Source of the DNA: Mortierella alpina
Lineage: Eukaryota; Mortierellomycota; Mortierellomycetes; Mortierellales; Mortierellaceae
Length of the DNA stretch: 64,000 nucleotides
Reading direction: 5' to 3'
Assembly: GCA_029449245.1 (NCBI GenBank)
Contig: JANATF010000013.1
Coordinates: 310,001-374,000 of the forward strand
The notes beneath the pieces were generated by a model. The model made no database searches. It was not told where the DNA came from and was given only the letters and a program-made list of their open reading frames with translations. The position numbers were made by a program, and so were the translations under genes. Within the stretch, counting starts at the first letter, position 1; each line of letters begins with the position of its first letter. Positions 49,901 to 60,064 of the stretch are shown here, piece by piece.

Positions 49901-51337
49901 ATTTCGTCTCCTGTCAGAGAGATCCACACAGTTCCCTCAGACTTGGTCCAGGATGTTATTGCAGAAGATGTCGAGCCTGTTGAGCCAACAGAGCCAGAAT
50001 CGCACCAAGATCCTCACGCTACCATGTTAGCGAGCGAGCAACCGTCGTTTGCAGCTGTGCCTCGGTCATCATCTGCCTCTCCTGCACATGTCGCTCCCGT
50101 CTCTCGCGCGACCATGCCCAGCCGAAGCTCGCGTCCCATGTCCATCGCCACAGTCTCGACTCAATCCACCGGCATGATGTCTATGGCGCCCACGTTGTCG
50201 ACGATGGCGCCCTCGGCTAACTCCTCGTTGCAGTCCCGATCCTCGCACTCGACCATGGCAGGCCACCATAGATCAGTAAACCACAACACCAAGGGCGGCC
50301 AGGAAAACATTTGGCAGTGTGCCAAGAAGGGCAACCTTGCCTTGGTCAAGTACCATCTGGACAAGGAGCCCAGTCTGATCAACGCGCCCTGGAAGTTTGA
50401 TGGACGCTCAGTTTTGAGTAGTGCCTGTGCTTCAAGTCAGCCACAGGAACTGGTCGAGTTTTTGGTTCAGCGTGGTGCTCTCGTGAACAGTGCGGATTCG
50501 TTCTACAAGCGGACAGCACTCCATGTGCTCTGCGAGGAAGCAGGACTTTCCCAGGATGATTGGCGATTGGTCGTTCCTCAGATTGAGAGGGAGGCAAATG
50601 AGCGTGATGTGCTGGCCGCGATGCGATTCATGCTTGATCACGGTGCGGTGGTGGATGCCAAGAACCACTGGAAGGAGACAGCGCTGATGCGCCTGTTTGC
50701 TGGACGGGACTGCCCATTGATGGTCCAGGAACTGTACAACCGAGGAGCCGACTCGAGGTTGAAGAGCTCCAAGGATGTGTATCCTCATGGCACGGCGCTT
50801 GCATATGCGGCCTTCTTTGGAAGGATCAATTCGTTGAGATGGATGGTGGAGAATGATTTGCTTTTGAACGACGAGTCCAGCATCAAGGATGCCATCCGGT
50901 GGGCCAAGTCCTCCAAGGGCGAGTCGTCCTCGTCGTCTTCGTTTGGGGGATCTCAGGCTTCGATGATCCAGAGCGTGAGCTTTGTGCGAAGAAAGGAAGA
51001 GCGCAAGCAAGAAGCCATCAGGCTGCTGGAGAGCTGGCTTGGTGAAGCCGGACAGGCCAAGCGTAAGGCTTTGGCGAAGCAGATTGTGGCGGAACAAGGA
51101 GAGGGATGGTGGAGACGAATGAGCGGTATCGTTGAAGATGCTGCTCACAAGGCTGGAGAAGGTGATGCTCCAGGTGGTCATGGCGCGGCTCCGTCGAGGA
51201 TGCCGGCTGAAATGAGACCGCTTTGGAAGGATGTTCAGACCTTGTCCGGAAACTTGGCATCAAGTTCTGATCAGGCATCGAGCTCTGGCAATCGGACAAA
51301 GTGGAACCCTTTGACGATGCTCCGGAAAGGAACGTAA
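46902..51337 (+). CDS. IPT/TIG-ankyrin transcription regulator, Spt23/Mga2-like, without membrane anchor
   Basis: Exons 46902-47808, 47934-48025, 48139-48791, 48889-49583, 49677-51337 (4008 nt, 1335 residues), phases consistent. The N-terminal about 300 residues are Gln/Asn-rich with an 18-Gln run (CAG/CAA codons at 47544-47597). A folded region (about 340-530; RFRFLRIPAENIVLPC, ILRFHPGVNGKP, VKLIASAWCAST) precedes the IPT/TIG domain (about 612-690; IKSLEPRSGPICQENHVIII, YIECTTPRYPRTETVRLWI). Ankyrin units lie around 755-810 and 990-1160. Spt23/Mga2 share this order and control fatty-acid desaturase genes after release from the ER by their C-terminal helix. Here the tail (NPLTMLRKGT) has no hydrophobic segment, so a constitutively soluble protein is inferred. 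CAMTA-type factors are less likely: no CG-1 domain is seen. Confidence 0.83.
47544..47597 (+). repeat. CAG/CAA tract encoding 18 glutamines
   Basis: Mixed CAG and CAA codons encode an uninterrupted polyglutamine run within the first exon of the IPT-ankyrin gene. The CAA interruptions suggest a stabilised tract. Confidence 0.9.
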
Positions 51338-52349
51338 GACAGTGAGACGAAGAGGGACTCTCTCTCTCGCTCTCCCTACTCTCTCCACTCTTGTCAGTTG
51401 TATGTGCTGTTCACCATTTGGCGTCAGTTTTGTTATATATTTTCTTGCTCATTTCAGGGTCCTCGCGAGCGAGCGCCTTCTGTATTTTTATCAATTCGTC
51501 CAGTGCAATAAACAAAAGTTGAAATGCAATGGTCCCTGAGTGCGGTATGATGACATTAGCAGGTTGCGCGACAATGTAGGTCTAGACCTACTTGAAGTTG
51601 GATGTGCTTGTGTGCTTGCATATCAAACACAGGGACAATATTTTTTGTTTTGGCGAGGAGTGATTGTCGAAGTCCCTGTTTGCGCTTTTTTTTCGTTCAC
51701 CTTTGTAACGGCCTACATGAAAGGGGCTTTGTAGGTCATCCATTCATTAAGCATCGCATACAATTATGCATAACCGAGCGTCATTAACCACTTGGTCATA
51801 ACAACTAACCTGTCACCTCTCGGCAGCTCGGACAAAAACACAACAGCTGGGCGTTGATGTGTGCGGCGTGGGAACACAACGCGCGATAGACACCATGGTC
51901 GATTGATACGCGAAAGAGAGATTGTCGTTTCCATATGCAAATGATGCTCAGTAGCAGCTTGGTTCCAAGATGCAAGTGTTCAATAGCTCCGCAAGCCAGC
52001 CGCGAGCGAAGGAAAGGCAAGGTTGAGCGTGAATAGAAAAAGGAAATTATTGAATCTGGGGCTGGGATATCCTCCCAGGTGTACCGATTTCGGAAAAAAA
52101 AGTCAACATGGCGCGGCTTTTCCGCTGCGTTAGACTTTTTGCTTTTTCTCACCCACTTTTTGCCCATCTCGCTCCTCTCATCTCTTTGTCTCTCTGCTCC
52201 TCTCCCGTCTCCTCCTTCTTAGTCCCATCGATTTAACTCTATCCACTCTAACGTCCCCTCCTCTCCCTCCTCTCCCTCCTTTCTCCTCACCGCCCATCAC
52301 AGAGTGCGGCTTCTACTTGCACCATCGCCAGGGGTCGCTATAAACAACA
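51338..52349. other. Intergenic region with presumed MCP1 promoter
   Basis: A 1.0-kb spacer; the last about 170 nt (52170-52345) is strongly pyrimidine-rich just before the MCP1 ATG. No gene is seen. Confidence 0.55.
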
Positions 52350-53736
52350 ATGGCTTCTAACAGCTCTCACCATCCCGCAGCCGAGCCGTACAACGTCTGG
52401 TCCGACGTGCAGCGACCCACCCGCCGTGAAGAACTCGAGCTCGACATGGAAGAGCTGTATACGATCGAACAGACGTCTTCCTCACCCACCCACAGTTCCA
52501 ACGGTGGATCCCCGACTCGATACAGCGCTCAAACGATTCGTCAAAAGAAGGGCCGGAAACTGGTCTCGACCATGCGTTCGGGTTCGACCCACAGCGATGA
52601 TGTTAGCAGCAGCTCACGGACTAACAGTGAAGAGTTTGACTTGTCCGAGCTATCCGCCATGCACGAGAAGCAAACAACAACAATAACAACAACACCAGCA
52701 TCCAAAACAGTGAGTAGGACGATCACCACATCAGATTTAGTCGAACAAAAAAAGGCTTCAAATTACATGGCAGACAAGGAAGGGCGCACAGGATTCGGAG
52801 AGCGAAGACTATTCCCGTCCGTGGGGTTGTATCAGGGCTTGGGACGACTGCAAGCTTATTCAGCCATGACGTTTGGATCCTTTGCCCTGATCCATATGGT
52901 GCCTCCGGTGCTGGCTTCCGTAGGAGGGTTGGATCTGGCAGATAAGGCGCTCATGTGGGGACGCGTCTATTATCAGGTAAGACCTGGGGAAATGAAGAAA
53001 AAAGGCGACCACAATGATGTCGAGTCCTGTAGTACTCACAGACACAGACAGCCATTTTGACCTCGATTTTTTTGTTCCATTGTCGCACTTGGATTAGACG
53101 TATGGAGTTGAAGAGGTGCTTGTATTTGGGTCTTTGGCAGTTCATATTGGCACAGGACTTTGCAAGGCGGCCATTCGCCTTGTATGGAGGATCAACGCCT
53201 ACTACGCCTCGACGGCACCGACCAATGCTTCAGAAACTACCAAGGACAACGCGTCGGGATCGGAAACGACCATTGCAGCATCATCACCTCCTGGGAGCGG
53301 AGGTAGAGGTGCCAGTACTGGTGGGTCTGCTCCAGGTCTGTTCCCTTACCATCGCCTGATCGGCTGGATTCTTACACCAATCGTCCTTGGACACATGGAT
53401 ACGATGCGCATGGTGCCGTTGAAGGTCTTGGGGGATTCTTCATTGGTCGACTACTCATTCGTGAGCTATCTCCACCGAATCGGTCGCCCCTCGCCGTACG
53501 TGCTGTTGGTTGGGTTGATGGCATATCATATGTTAGGTGGTGGACCTGTTGCGTTCAATTTGGCGCTGCCCAAGGGGAGCGAACGACGCATCAAGGCAAG
53601 GGAGCTGATCCAGTCCAGGAAGGTGCGGGCAGCAGTTGCGGGTATAGTGGCGGTGGTGGCGATGGTAGGAGTGTACCGTATCATGACAGCCGAGGGCGTG
53701 ATCCCCATGAGCAAGATCTATGCACGTCTGCTTTGA
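52350..53736 (+). CDS. MCP1: Mcp1-like (DUF1691) mitochondrial outer-membrane protein
   Basis: Exons 52350-52976 and 53098-53736 (1266 nt, 421 residues), phase 0. The first about 145 residues are polar and Ser/Thr-rich. The membrane core then begins: YSAMTFGSFALIHMVPPVL, ALMWGRVYYQTYGVEEVLVF, GSLAVHIGTGLCKAAIRLVW, a Gly/Ser loop, YHRLIGWILTPIVLGHMDT, PYVLLVGLMAYHMLGG, and a final hydrophobic helix (AAVAGIVAVVAMVGVYRI). Recurrent His residues within the helices resemble haem-ligating positions of small cytochrome-b-like bundles. Yeast Mcp1 is the mitochondrial receptor for the lipid-transfer protein Vps13; that role is transferred by family only. It leads a compact plus-strand run (MCP1, FAM50, UreF). 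Family assignment is by topology and His pattern, so somewhat less sure than the enzymes. Confidence 0.78.
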
Positions 53737-53912
53737 GGATGCTTTCATACAAGTGATATGGCGAAGGACAAGTTGTGACTGCATCTACAGCGACGAATAA
53801 AACAACACATTGCATCAAGACAATCCGCCCATCCTCACGTTCGTAACTCTCCCCTTTTTCCTCAAACCTTCCATCGCTCGTTAACTTTGACTCAGCAACG
53901 ACTCTATACACC
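53737..53912. promoter_or_regulatory. Short spacer between MCP1 and FAM50
   Basis: This 176-nt spacer holds the MCP1 3' end and the FAM50 promoter. It includes an AATAAA-like string (53796-53802, gaataaa) that may signal MCP1 polyadenylation. Confidence 0.5.
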
Positions 53913-55336
53913 ATGGCTGAATATAAAGGTGAGTCCGGGTACCATGAACCACACCTGCATGCCTCAGGCTTGGCTGTCGCTTGCATGTGCCCTCAGGCTC
54001 TCACTCAAGTTTTAAACCGATCGTCTTCCTCCTCCTTTCATTTTTTTCCAGGCACCTCACAAGAAGGAGCTCGCCACCAAAAGCTGGAGAAACAGCGAGA
54101 GAAGATGATGAGCGACTTTGAGCAGCAGCGAGCTCAGATCGTGAAGGACGCTGAAGTCAAGGTGTCGTCCGACAAGTTTGTGGCCCAGCACGACAACGTG
54201 GAAGAGGCGCTCAAGAAATCGACCATTGGTCTTGTCCACTTGAAGGACTTTAGAAAGGTGCGACAGGAACTGGAAGAGCTCAAGAAGCGGGAGGCGGCAA
54301 AAACTTATCAAATGTAAAGACATAACGCCTGATGAGTTCACTCGGGCATTTGGACTGTATTTGTATGGGTGTATCTTGGCGGATCTTCTAACATCTCGCT
54401 AATTTTCCGATCCCTGTTGCGTTTCGCACTATATAGTCAAGACAAGGTTGTCAAGAAAAAGTCCAAAAAGGTCATCTCCAAACTGTCGTTTGCAGACGAG
54501 GAAGAGGAGGAAGGAGGAGAAGAGTCAGTACAGGAGGATCAGGAGTCTCCAGCAACGAAAAAGAGGTCTGGAAGCAGTGATGAAGGCACAGGCGAGAGTC
54601 AGGACGGGGATTCATCTAGCAATAACAAGCCGTCGCCACCTGTTTTCAAGAAATCAAAATTTGGCAAGGATCCCAACATTGACACGAGTTTCTTGCCGGA
54701 TCGAGAGCGTGAGGAAGAGGAGCGGAGGGCGAGGGAGGATTTGCGACAGGAGTGGTTGAAGAAGCAGGAGGAGATCAAGAAAGAGACGATTCAGATCACA
54801 TATTCCTACTGGGATGGATCAGGACACCGAAAGGAAGTCGAGGTAACGTCTCTATACAATTGTCGTTGCTTCTTCGATTGACTTGTTCATTTTCGCGTCA
54901 GGCGTAAGCCGTACTAATATTCATTCACTGAAACTCTTCTTTTTTTCGTTTCTCCTTGTTCTAGTGCAAGAAGGGAGATACAATTGCACAGTTTTTGGAA
55001 AAGTGCCGTCAACAGTTCCAACAGCTTCGCGGAGTCAGCATCGACAATTTGATGTATGTCAAGGAGGATCTTATCATTCCCCATCATTACACGTTCTACG
55101 ACTTTATTATCAACAAGGCGCGTGGAAAGTCTGGACCGTTGTTCAGTTTTGATGTTCATGAGGATATTCGACTGACGAACGACGCCAATGTGGAGAAGGA
55201 CGAGTCTCACGCGGGAAAAGTGGTGGAACGGTCTTACTACGAACGCAACAAGCATATCTTTCCGCTTTCAAGATTCGAGATTTATGACCCGGAGAAAGAT
55301 TATGGAAAGTATTCTATCAAAGGACGTGCCAAGTAG
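53913..55336 (+). CDS. FAM50: FAM50/XAP5 family nuclear protein
   Basis: Exons 53913-53928 (16 nt), 54052-54313, 54437-54842, 54965-55336 (1056 nt, 351 residues). The first exon gives only MAEYK plus one base; exon 2 continues [20 protein letters not shown], as in FAM50A. The middle is acidic with a likely nuclear signal ([13 protein letters not shown], then Glu runs). The conserved XAP5 C-terminus is unmistakable: [36 protein letters not shown], and [20 protein letters not shown], ending near [21 protein letters not shown]50 proteins are nuclear and associated with spliceosome or chromatin functions in other eukaryotes. Length is close to human FAM50A (339). Exon 2 must leave the frame at AT|GTAAAG, otherwise the protein would stop after six bases. 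Confidence 0.93.
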
Positions 55337-55548
55337 TAGCCATTGAATGGCCCATATCTCCACTTGCTATGGCACAATAAAAAACCCCCAGTACAGAGCC
55401 CTACCAAGAGGAAAACGAAGGATGTAATCAGTGATAAACTTCAAGCTGGAAAATGTGATGATTTATGAGGCGAAGCTTCTGTGAGCAGTCGGTGTCGCGT
55501 CTTCTCTTCTCATTTGTTCAGGCCCACTGTCTCTCCATCTTAATTGTT
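55337..55548. other. Spacer between FAM50 and UreF
   Basis: A 212-nt spacer with CAATAAAAA (55374-55382) as a candidate FAM50 polyadenylation signal. An in-frame ATG at 55465 could extend UreF by 28 residues. Confidence 0.5.
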
Positions 55549-56670
55549 ATGGACGTGCCAATGACTCTACAACCGCCAGAGAACAAGGCACCTTCCCTCT
55601 CGCCTACGGAAGGGCCGGTGCTCTCATCCGTCACTCCTCATCTCGACACCACCACCGTCTCCACTCCGTCCTGGCTTCTCTGGCAATTCCTCGACTCCGC
55701 ATTGCCAACGGGCGGTTTTATCGCCTCCAATGGACTCGAGGCATTCGCAAAGCTCCACCCAGAGTTGACATCTCCGAGGGACATTGAAGCCTATGTGAAC
55801 TATAGCGTGCACGCCTGCGGCTACACCAACCTGCCGTTCATCAATGCTGTCTGGACCCTAGTGGATAACTGGACATTAAGGGATCGAGAGCTCAAGACGG
55901 AGCGAGGAAAACGCATGGCCATGGAGAGTGTGCTGCATCGGATCGGGAATATCGATCGGGAATACGACGTCTTTATGAACAATGCTATCCAAAATGCAGC
56001 GTCGAGAAAACAAGGGGATGGGATTGTAATGATGGGCGTCAAGTGCTTTGTGGATCAATTGAAGACGCCTAGCAACAACAGCAATAACAGCAGCAGGACA
56101 AAGACGGGATGGGGTCCTCGGTATGAAGAGAAGGAGGATGTGGAGGTGGATGAGAATGACAATGAGTTGGGACCGAATATCAGGATCTTGAAACCGTTCA
56201 AGAACTTGATCAGAAGCGAGGAGATTGCTGGACATTATCCGATTGCTTTTGCAATGATTGCTCGGCTACTTGGCTTTGATCTTGGTAAGAAGAGGGAGAC
56301 AGGGGAGGGCGAAAAGAAGCCAGGCGTTCACGATGTTCGGCTCTGGTTGAAAAGTTGGAGCAATACCCTTTTTTTTTTTTGGTCCTCTCTGACCAGATGC
56401 AATGATCTCGTTTTTCATGTGTTTATAGCGACTACACGATACCTACATTTGCATCTACATGCTCGGACATTATTGTCATCTGCCATTCGCCTCGCGCTGG
56501 TCGGACCATTTCAGGCACAACACATCATGACTCGATCCCAAGCCAAGGCACGGTTTATCGACGCAAAAACGGCTGATCTGACCATTGAGGATGCGGCACA
56601 AACATTTCTTCTAGGCGATATATGCTCTGGAGTTCATGGTCGTTTATGGACAAGACTATTCAACAGCTGA
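55549..56670 (+). CDS. ureF: Urease accessory protein UreF
   Basis: UreF, with UreD and UreG, loads nickel into urease. Exons 55549-56284 and 56429-56670 (978 nt, 325 residues). The core is recognised from WQFLDSALPTGGFIASNGLE, the helical run FINAVWTLVDNW, EEIAGHYPIAFAMIARLLGF, and, across the junction, LHLHARTLLSSAIRLALVGP. A polar insert (about 175-215, Asn/Ser-rich) is absent from bacterial UreF. The intron (144 nt, GTAAGA...TTATAG) is a multiple of three and has no stop, so the unspliced frame is also open; the spliced form is chosen because the retained stretch is hydrophobic/Trp-rich and interrupts the conserved helix. The ATG at 55549 is preferred over 55465 because the extra residues look like leader sequence. 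It implies a nickel urease elsewhere in the genome. Confidence 0.9.
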   Translation: MDVPMTLQPPENKAPSLSPTEGPVLSSVTPHLDTTTVSTPSWLLWQFLDSALPTGGFIASNGLEAFAKLHPELTSPRDIEAYVNYSVHACGYTNLPFINAVWTLVDNWTLRDRELKTERGKRMAMESVLHRIGNIDREYDVFMNNAIQNAASRKQGDGIVMMGVKCFVDQLKTPSNNSNNSSRTKTGWGPRYEEKEDVEVDENDNELGPNIRILKPFKNLIRSEEIAGHYPIAFAMIARLLGFDLGKKRETGEGEKKPGVHDVRLWLKSWSNTLFFFWSSLTRCNDLVFHVFIATTRYLHLHLHARTLLSSAIRLALVGPFQAQHIMTRSQAKARFIDAKTADLTIEDAAQTFLLGDICSGVHGRLWTRLFNS

Positions 56671-56827
56671 AAACAGATGGAAAGGGAAAGAGATATAGAG
56701 AGAAAGAGGGAAAAAAAAACACATTTATTGTACACGAGTATGGCGATATGTCATGGAGGGAATGCGATTATGATTTTTGTTCTTGGGCGTATGCAGATGT
56801 GTGTGTGCGTGTATGCATCCTAGTGTC
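56671..56827. other. Convergent spacer UreF/MRT4
   Basis: Only 157 nt separate the two convergent stop codons. A-rich and GT-rich stretches are present, with no gene. Confidence 0.6.
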
Positions 56828-57728
56828 TTAAACTCGGTGGATCTCGCCATCCTTGTAGTACGACTTCAAAGTGACATGGAACTCGGCCATTTGGACATTG
56901 AACAGCTTCAAGAGCTGAGCCTGCTCAGGGGTCAAGGTCTGACCCTCCTTGCAAACACGGTACTCGTTCGTGAGCGTCACGATTCCGTTGTTAAGGACTG
57001 TGGGCATGCCCAAACTCCTGAGCTGGGGCTCCATGTTGTGGGGGAAGACCTCCTCGCCGCGGTGGACGGGTCCTGCAGGGACCACGAATGTGCTGGTGGC
57101 CTTGATGCCCGAGCGAGCAAAGTCAGCTTCTGTGTAGTTGGCAAAGAACTCCTTGACCTCTTCGGGTTCAGTGTTGGTGAAGAGCAATCCGACGTGGCCG
57201 ACCAGCTGTTCCGCCAGCTTGTGCAAGTTATCCTTGTGCTCATCCTCGGGGCTGGTGCCCAAAGCCTTGGCCATGACCTTGGTGCGCCCAAAGAAGAATC
57301 GGGAGGTCTTCCACTCTGAGCGGACAGTCTTCAGATAGGTGTTGCGCATGTTCTCGACAGAGAAGATCCAGATGTACTGGTATAGATCAGCGCTCTCTCT
57401 GATCTACGATATCCAATGAGTTGGTGAAGGTTCGGATAGAGAGGAATGTAAGTGGTTGTTACAGTTATGACGACAGGTCAAAGGCCGGTAATAATAATCA
57501 TTTATATGCTTTTCTCCAATGAAGTTGATGGTGTCCTGGTGTGTACCTGTTCATAGAGAGCATCCTTTCCGGCACGACCCTTCTTGTCGGTCTGGGTAAG
57601 AGCCACTAAATGTGCAATACAACAGAAAGTAGAGTTAAGCATAACGCTGGCTTTGAAAGGCGACAGTGCTTTCCCTGGCGCATCTTTGAGGCCTGCCTAC
57701 CGATTTTGTTCCTCTTTGATTTTGCCAT
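56828..57728 (-). CDS. MRT4: Ribosome assembly factor Mrt4
   Basis: A paralogue of stalk protein P0 that occupies the P0 site on pre-60S particles during nucleolar/nuclear assembly. Exons on the minus strand: 57728-57701 (28 nt), 57605-57547 (59 nt), 57403-56828 (663 nt, 220 residues). The start MAKSKRNKIVALTQTDKKGR is typical, followed by YEQIRESADLYQYIWIFSVENMRN, SRFFFGRTKVMAKALGTS, LLFTNTEPEEVKEFFANY, and the P0-like FARSGIKATSTFVVPAGPV. The C-terminus (NVQMAEFHVTLKSYYKDGEI) lacks the acidic P-protein tail, as expected for Mrt4 rather than P0. Length fits the family (about 220-240). Divergent from the Cys-rich gene at 58702. Confidence 0.93.
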
Positions 57729-58701
57729 TGTCTAGTTGGGATGTGTGGATCGTGGTTGTGGTAGGTCGAGTGGGTGCTGAGGATGTGCTGTGAAGCTTTG
57801 AAGGGAAAAAAATAAACAAGCCCCAACCGCAGCGTGACTGTCCTGGCTAAGGGCTGACATCCGCATGACATCCGCATGACATCTGCAAGAATGTCAGAAA
57901 TCAACTCGATCCGCCATCCTCCTTCGATATCAAGATTATAAGAGAGGGGACACCATGCAAGGAAAGGAAAGAGCTTGGAGCTCTAGAGGAAAACCTGCAC
58001 TTCAGCACCCCTTGTCCCTGATCCTTGCTGTCCTCGAGATACTCCCGCTTCTCGGCACGACCGGGTCCGGGAGGACAGTGCCCACCCGCCACTAGCCTCG
58101 ATGGAGTGTGCCCGAATTCCTCCTCTCTCTCTCTCTCTCTCTCTCTGCCTTCGAGCCAAGTTGCGCGCGCAAGGGCACGGAGATACGCAGACCCTGCCGC
58201 TAGTCAACAATATGACGACTTGCGCGACTTCGGAAGTTTAAAATAGAGTTCTGGCATGTGCATCGATCGCCCGGTCGGTCCCTGGCGCGACATTATTCTC
58301 CCGGATGCCTCATACCGGTTGATATAAAAAGAGTAAGGCCCACCTCGAGATGAACACCCCTCCATCTGCACAACCACCTTTGCTTTACCCTTCACTCGTT
58401 ATTTTTCCCCCGCCCACCTCGCATCACTTGAGTGTCGTCTTAATATCTCCTATCCCTCGCTTTCGTTCTAATACACTCCTGCACTTGGCTGCTATCCTTC
58501 CATTCACTCACTTTCAATCCGTGTCGATACACCCAGCCAGCGCGTAACCCTTTTTCTTTCCTCGTTCACTATTCCTATTGACCCACCAACCCCAACAAAC
58601 ATTGCCTTATCTGCAGTGACTCGTATCCGGTCCTGTCCACGCTTTCTCCTCTTAGCGCTTATACCCATACTCGTACCCAACCCTAATAGTAATATCTGAT
58701 C
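57729..58701. promoter_or_regulatory. Divergent intergenic region MRT4 / Cys-rich gene
   Basis: A 973-nt spacer between divergent genes. It has a CT microsatellite (58122-58146), TATA-like tracts (57937-57943, agattataag; 58321-58327, gatataaaa) and a pyrimidine-rich leader (58340-58560). No gene is seen. Confidence 0.5.
58122..58146. repeat. (CT)n microsatellite
   Basis: About 12 CT dinucleotides lie in the divergent promoter region. Confidence 0.9.
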
Positions 58702-59517
58702 ATGGACACCACAGTCTGCAACTCCAATGGTGGTCTTGGCTGTGTCCGAGGCTTTGTCCGTGAAAAATGCGGTAGATGTTACCTGGGGTCCGCTGCCTGT
58801 GAAATGTGCCACCCCTCCCGCGCGCATAACGCGCACCGTCATAGTGGCCGACTAAGCTTGCACCATACGCTTTGGTCCTCCTCAGCGTCATTACCACCAC
58901 CAAGATCCACGACATTATCCATGCCCTCTTCTCCGACAACTCTGCCAACGTCATGCGATGCACCATTGGTTACTGGGAGGCAACCAACGCCGAACAACAG
59001 CCATAAAGCTGCCACTGTTTCATACAAGGAGCTGCTCCCAACTGCCTCCAGTCCAAGTCAACTTCAGGCTGCAGTCCCAGCTACTTCTACACCCATCTCT
59101 AGACGCCCTTCACTCTCTGTCCAGACAACCTTAGCAGCACAGCACACGCTGGTAACGCCGTTTGCAAAGTCTGAACCGTCGTCTCCGACCTGTGAAAGTC
59201 GTCCAGTTACACCGACACCCTGTGCGTTCTGCATTGGAGGTAGAAAGGCTTGCGAAGAATGCTTTGGACTGGGCTACGTTCAACGCGTCTGTCAGGGCTG
59301 TCTCCGAGACCAGCACCGTCGCCATGCTCACAAGCAATCTCTTCCGGCCAGTGTGCATCAGCTCGGGACCAAGATCAAGGAGCGTTTTTCTCATCACGCC
59401 TCATCCTCTACAGCTTCACACTCGGTCGGCTCTCAGCAGCGAAGGAGTACATCCACCTCAGCGTCAGATACCACCTACTCATCCAGGAGTTCGACATCTG
59501 ACCAAGGCATCAAATAA
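58702..59517 (+). CDS. Cys-rich protein with DnaJ-type zinc motifs, unknown function
   Basis: A single-exon frame of 271 residues starting at the ATG at 58702 and ending in TAA at 59515-59517. It begins MDTTVCNSNGGLGC with CxxC pairs at C23/C26 and C33/C36 (CGRCYLG..CEMC). A Ser/Thr/Pro-rich middle follows. A second cluster has C174/C177, C184/C187 and C197/C200: CAFC..., CEECFGLG, VCQGC. CEECFGLG matches the CxxCxGxG signature of the DnaJ central zinc domain, though the usual four repeats and the J domain are missing. The tail is Ser/Arg/Thr-rich. I do not recognise the protein; zinc binding is inferred. Directly after the stop the same frame stays open for 131 codons (separate entry). Confidence 0.68.
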   Translation: MDTTVCNSNGGLGCVRGFVREKCGRCYLGSAACEMCHPSRAHNAHRHSGRLSLHHTLWSSSASLPPPRSTTLSMPSSPTTLPTSCDAPLVTGRQPTPNNSHKAATVSYKELLPTASSPSQLQAAVPATSTPISRRPSLSVQTTLAAQHTLVTPFAKSEPSSPTCESRPVTPTPCAFCIGGRKACEECFGLGYVQRVCQGCLRDQHRRHAHKQSLPASVHQLGTKIKERFSHHASSSTASHSVGSQQRRSTSTSASDTTYSSRSSTSDQGIK

Positions 59518-59913
59518 CTACAACAACAACAGCAAAGGCAGCTGGATCGAAAATCTACAAGCACCGTGTCTCTTTCAATTCGGTCCACGGCCATATCTGC
59601 CAACTTTCCCTCAACAAAGCAGCAGCCCAGTTCGCCGACTTTGGGTCTCGTGGATGATGAAGGATTGCTTCGGCAAGAGGCAAGAGAAATGGAGAAGGGG
59701 GCAGAGAGGGCTATGGAGAAGCAGCAGCACCGCATGAGCAGTACACCGGATGGCACAGAGGTCAGACAAAACTCACGCGAGATCTCACGCGGCAGGAGTC
59801 GGTCATCTTTCAAGGCAACCGTTCTCGATGTACTCAGGCTGCTCTCGGGTCTGCTGCGTCGATGCAGCAGAAGGGGCAGTGATAAACACATCAGTCTTAG
59901 CAGCGATAGCTAA
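59518..59913 (+). other. In-frame open extension downstream of the Cys-rich gene's stop
   Basis: The frame continues without interruption from the codon after TAA (59515-59517) to a second TAA at 59911-59913, adding 131 codons. Its translation starts LQQQQQRQLDRKS, contains a charged helix (RQEAREMEKGAERAMEKQQ) and ends with a basic amphipathic segment (FKATVLDVLRLLSGLLRRCS) and a Ser-rich tail. This looks like protein rather than 3' UTR. The stop is followed by CTA, the triplet known to favour readthrough at UGA in fungi and animals. Alternatives are an unrecognised intron removing the stop, a nonsense mutation, or chance. No clean GT-AG pair restoring the frame was found. Confidence 0.5.
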
Positions 59914-60064
59914 AAACGACACCGTCATCGACGGCAGTGGTCGTCGCCTTCAGGTTCCATGAGTGTACACACATCACGGACGCTGCATGTGTACTACTAT
60001 GACGGTGGCTTTTTGAAATATATAACGGAAGCGAAGAAGACGTGTAATTCACAATCTGGAAGAC

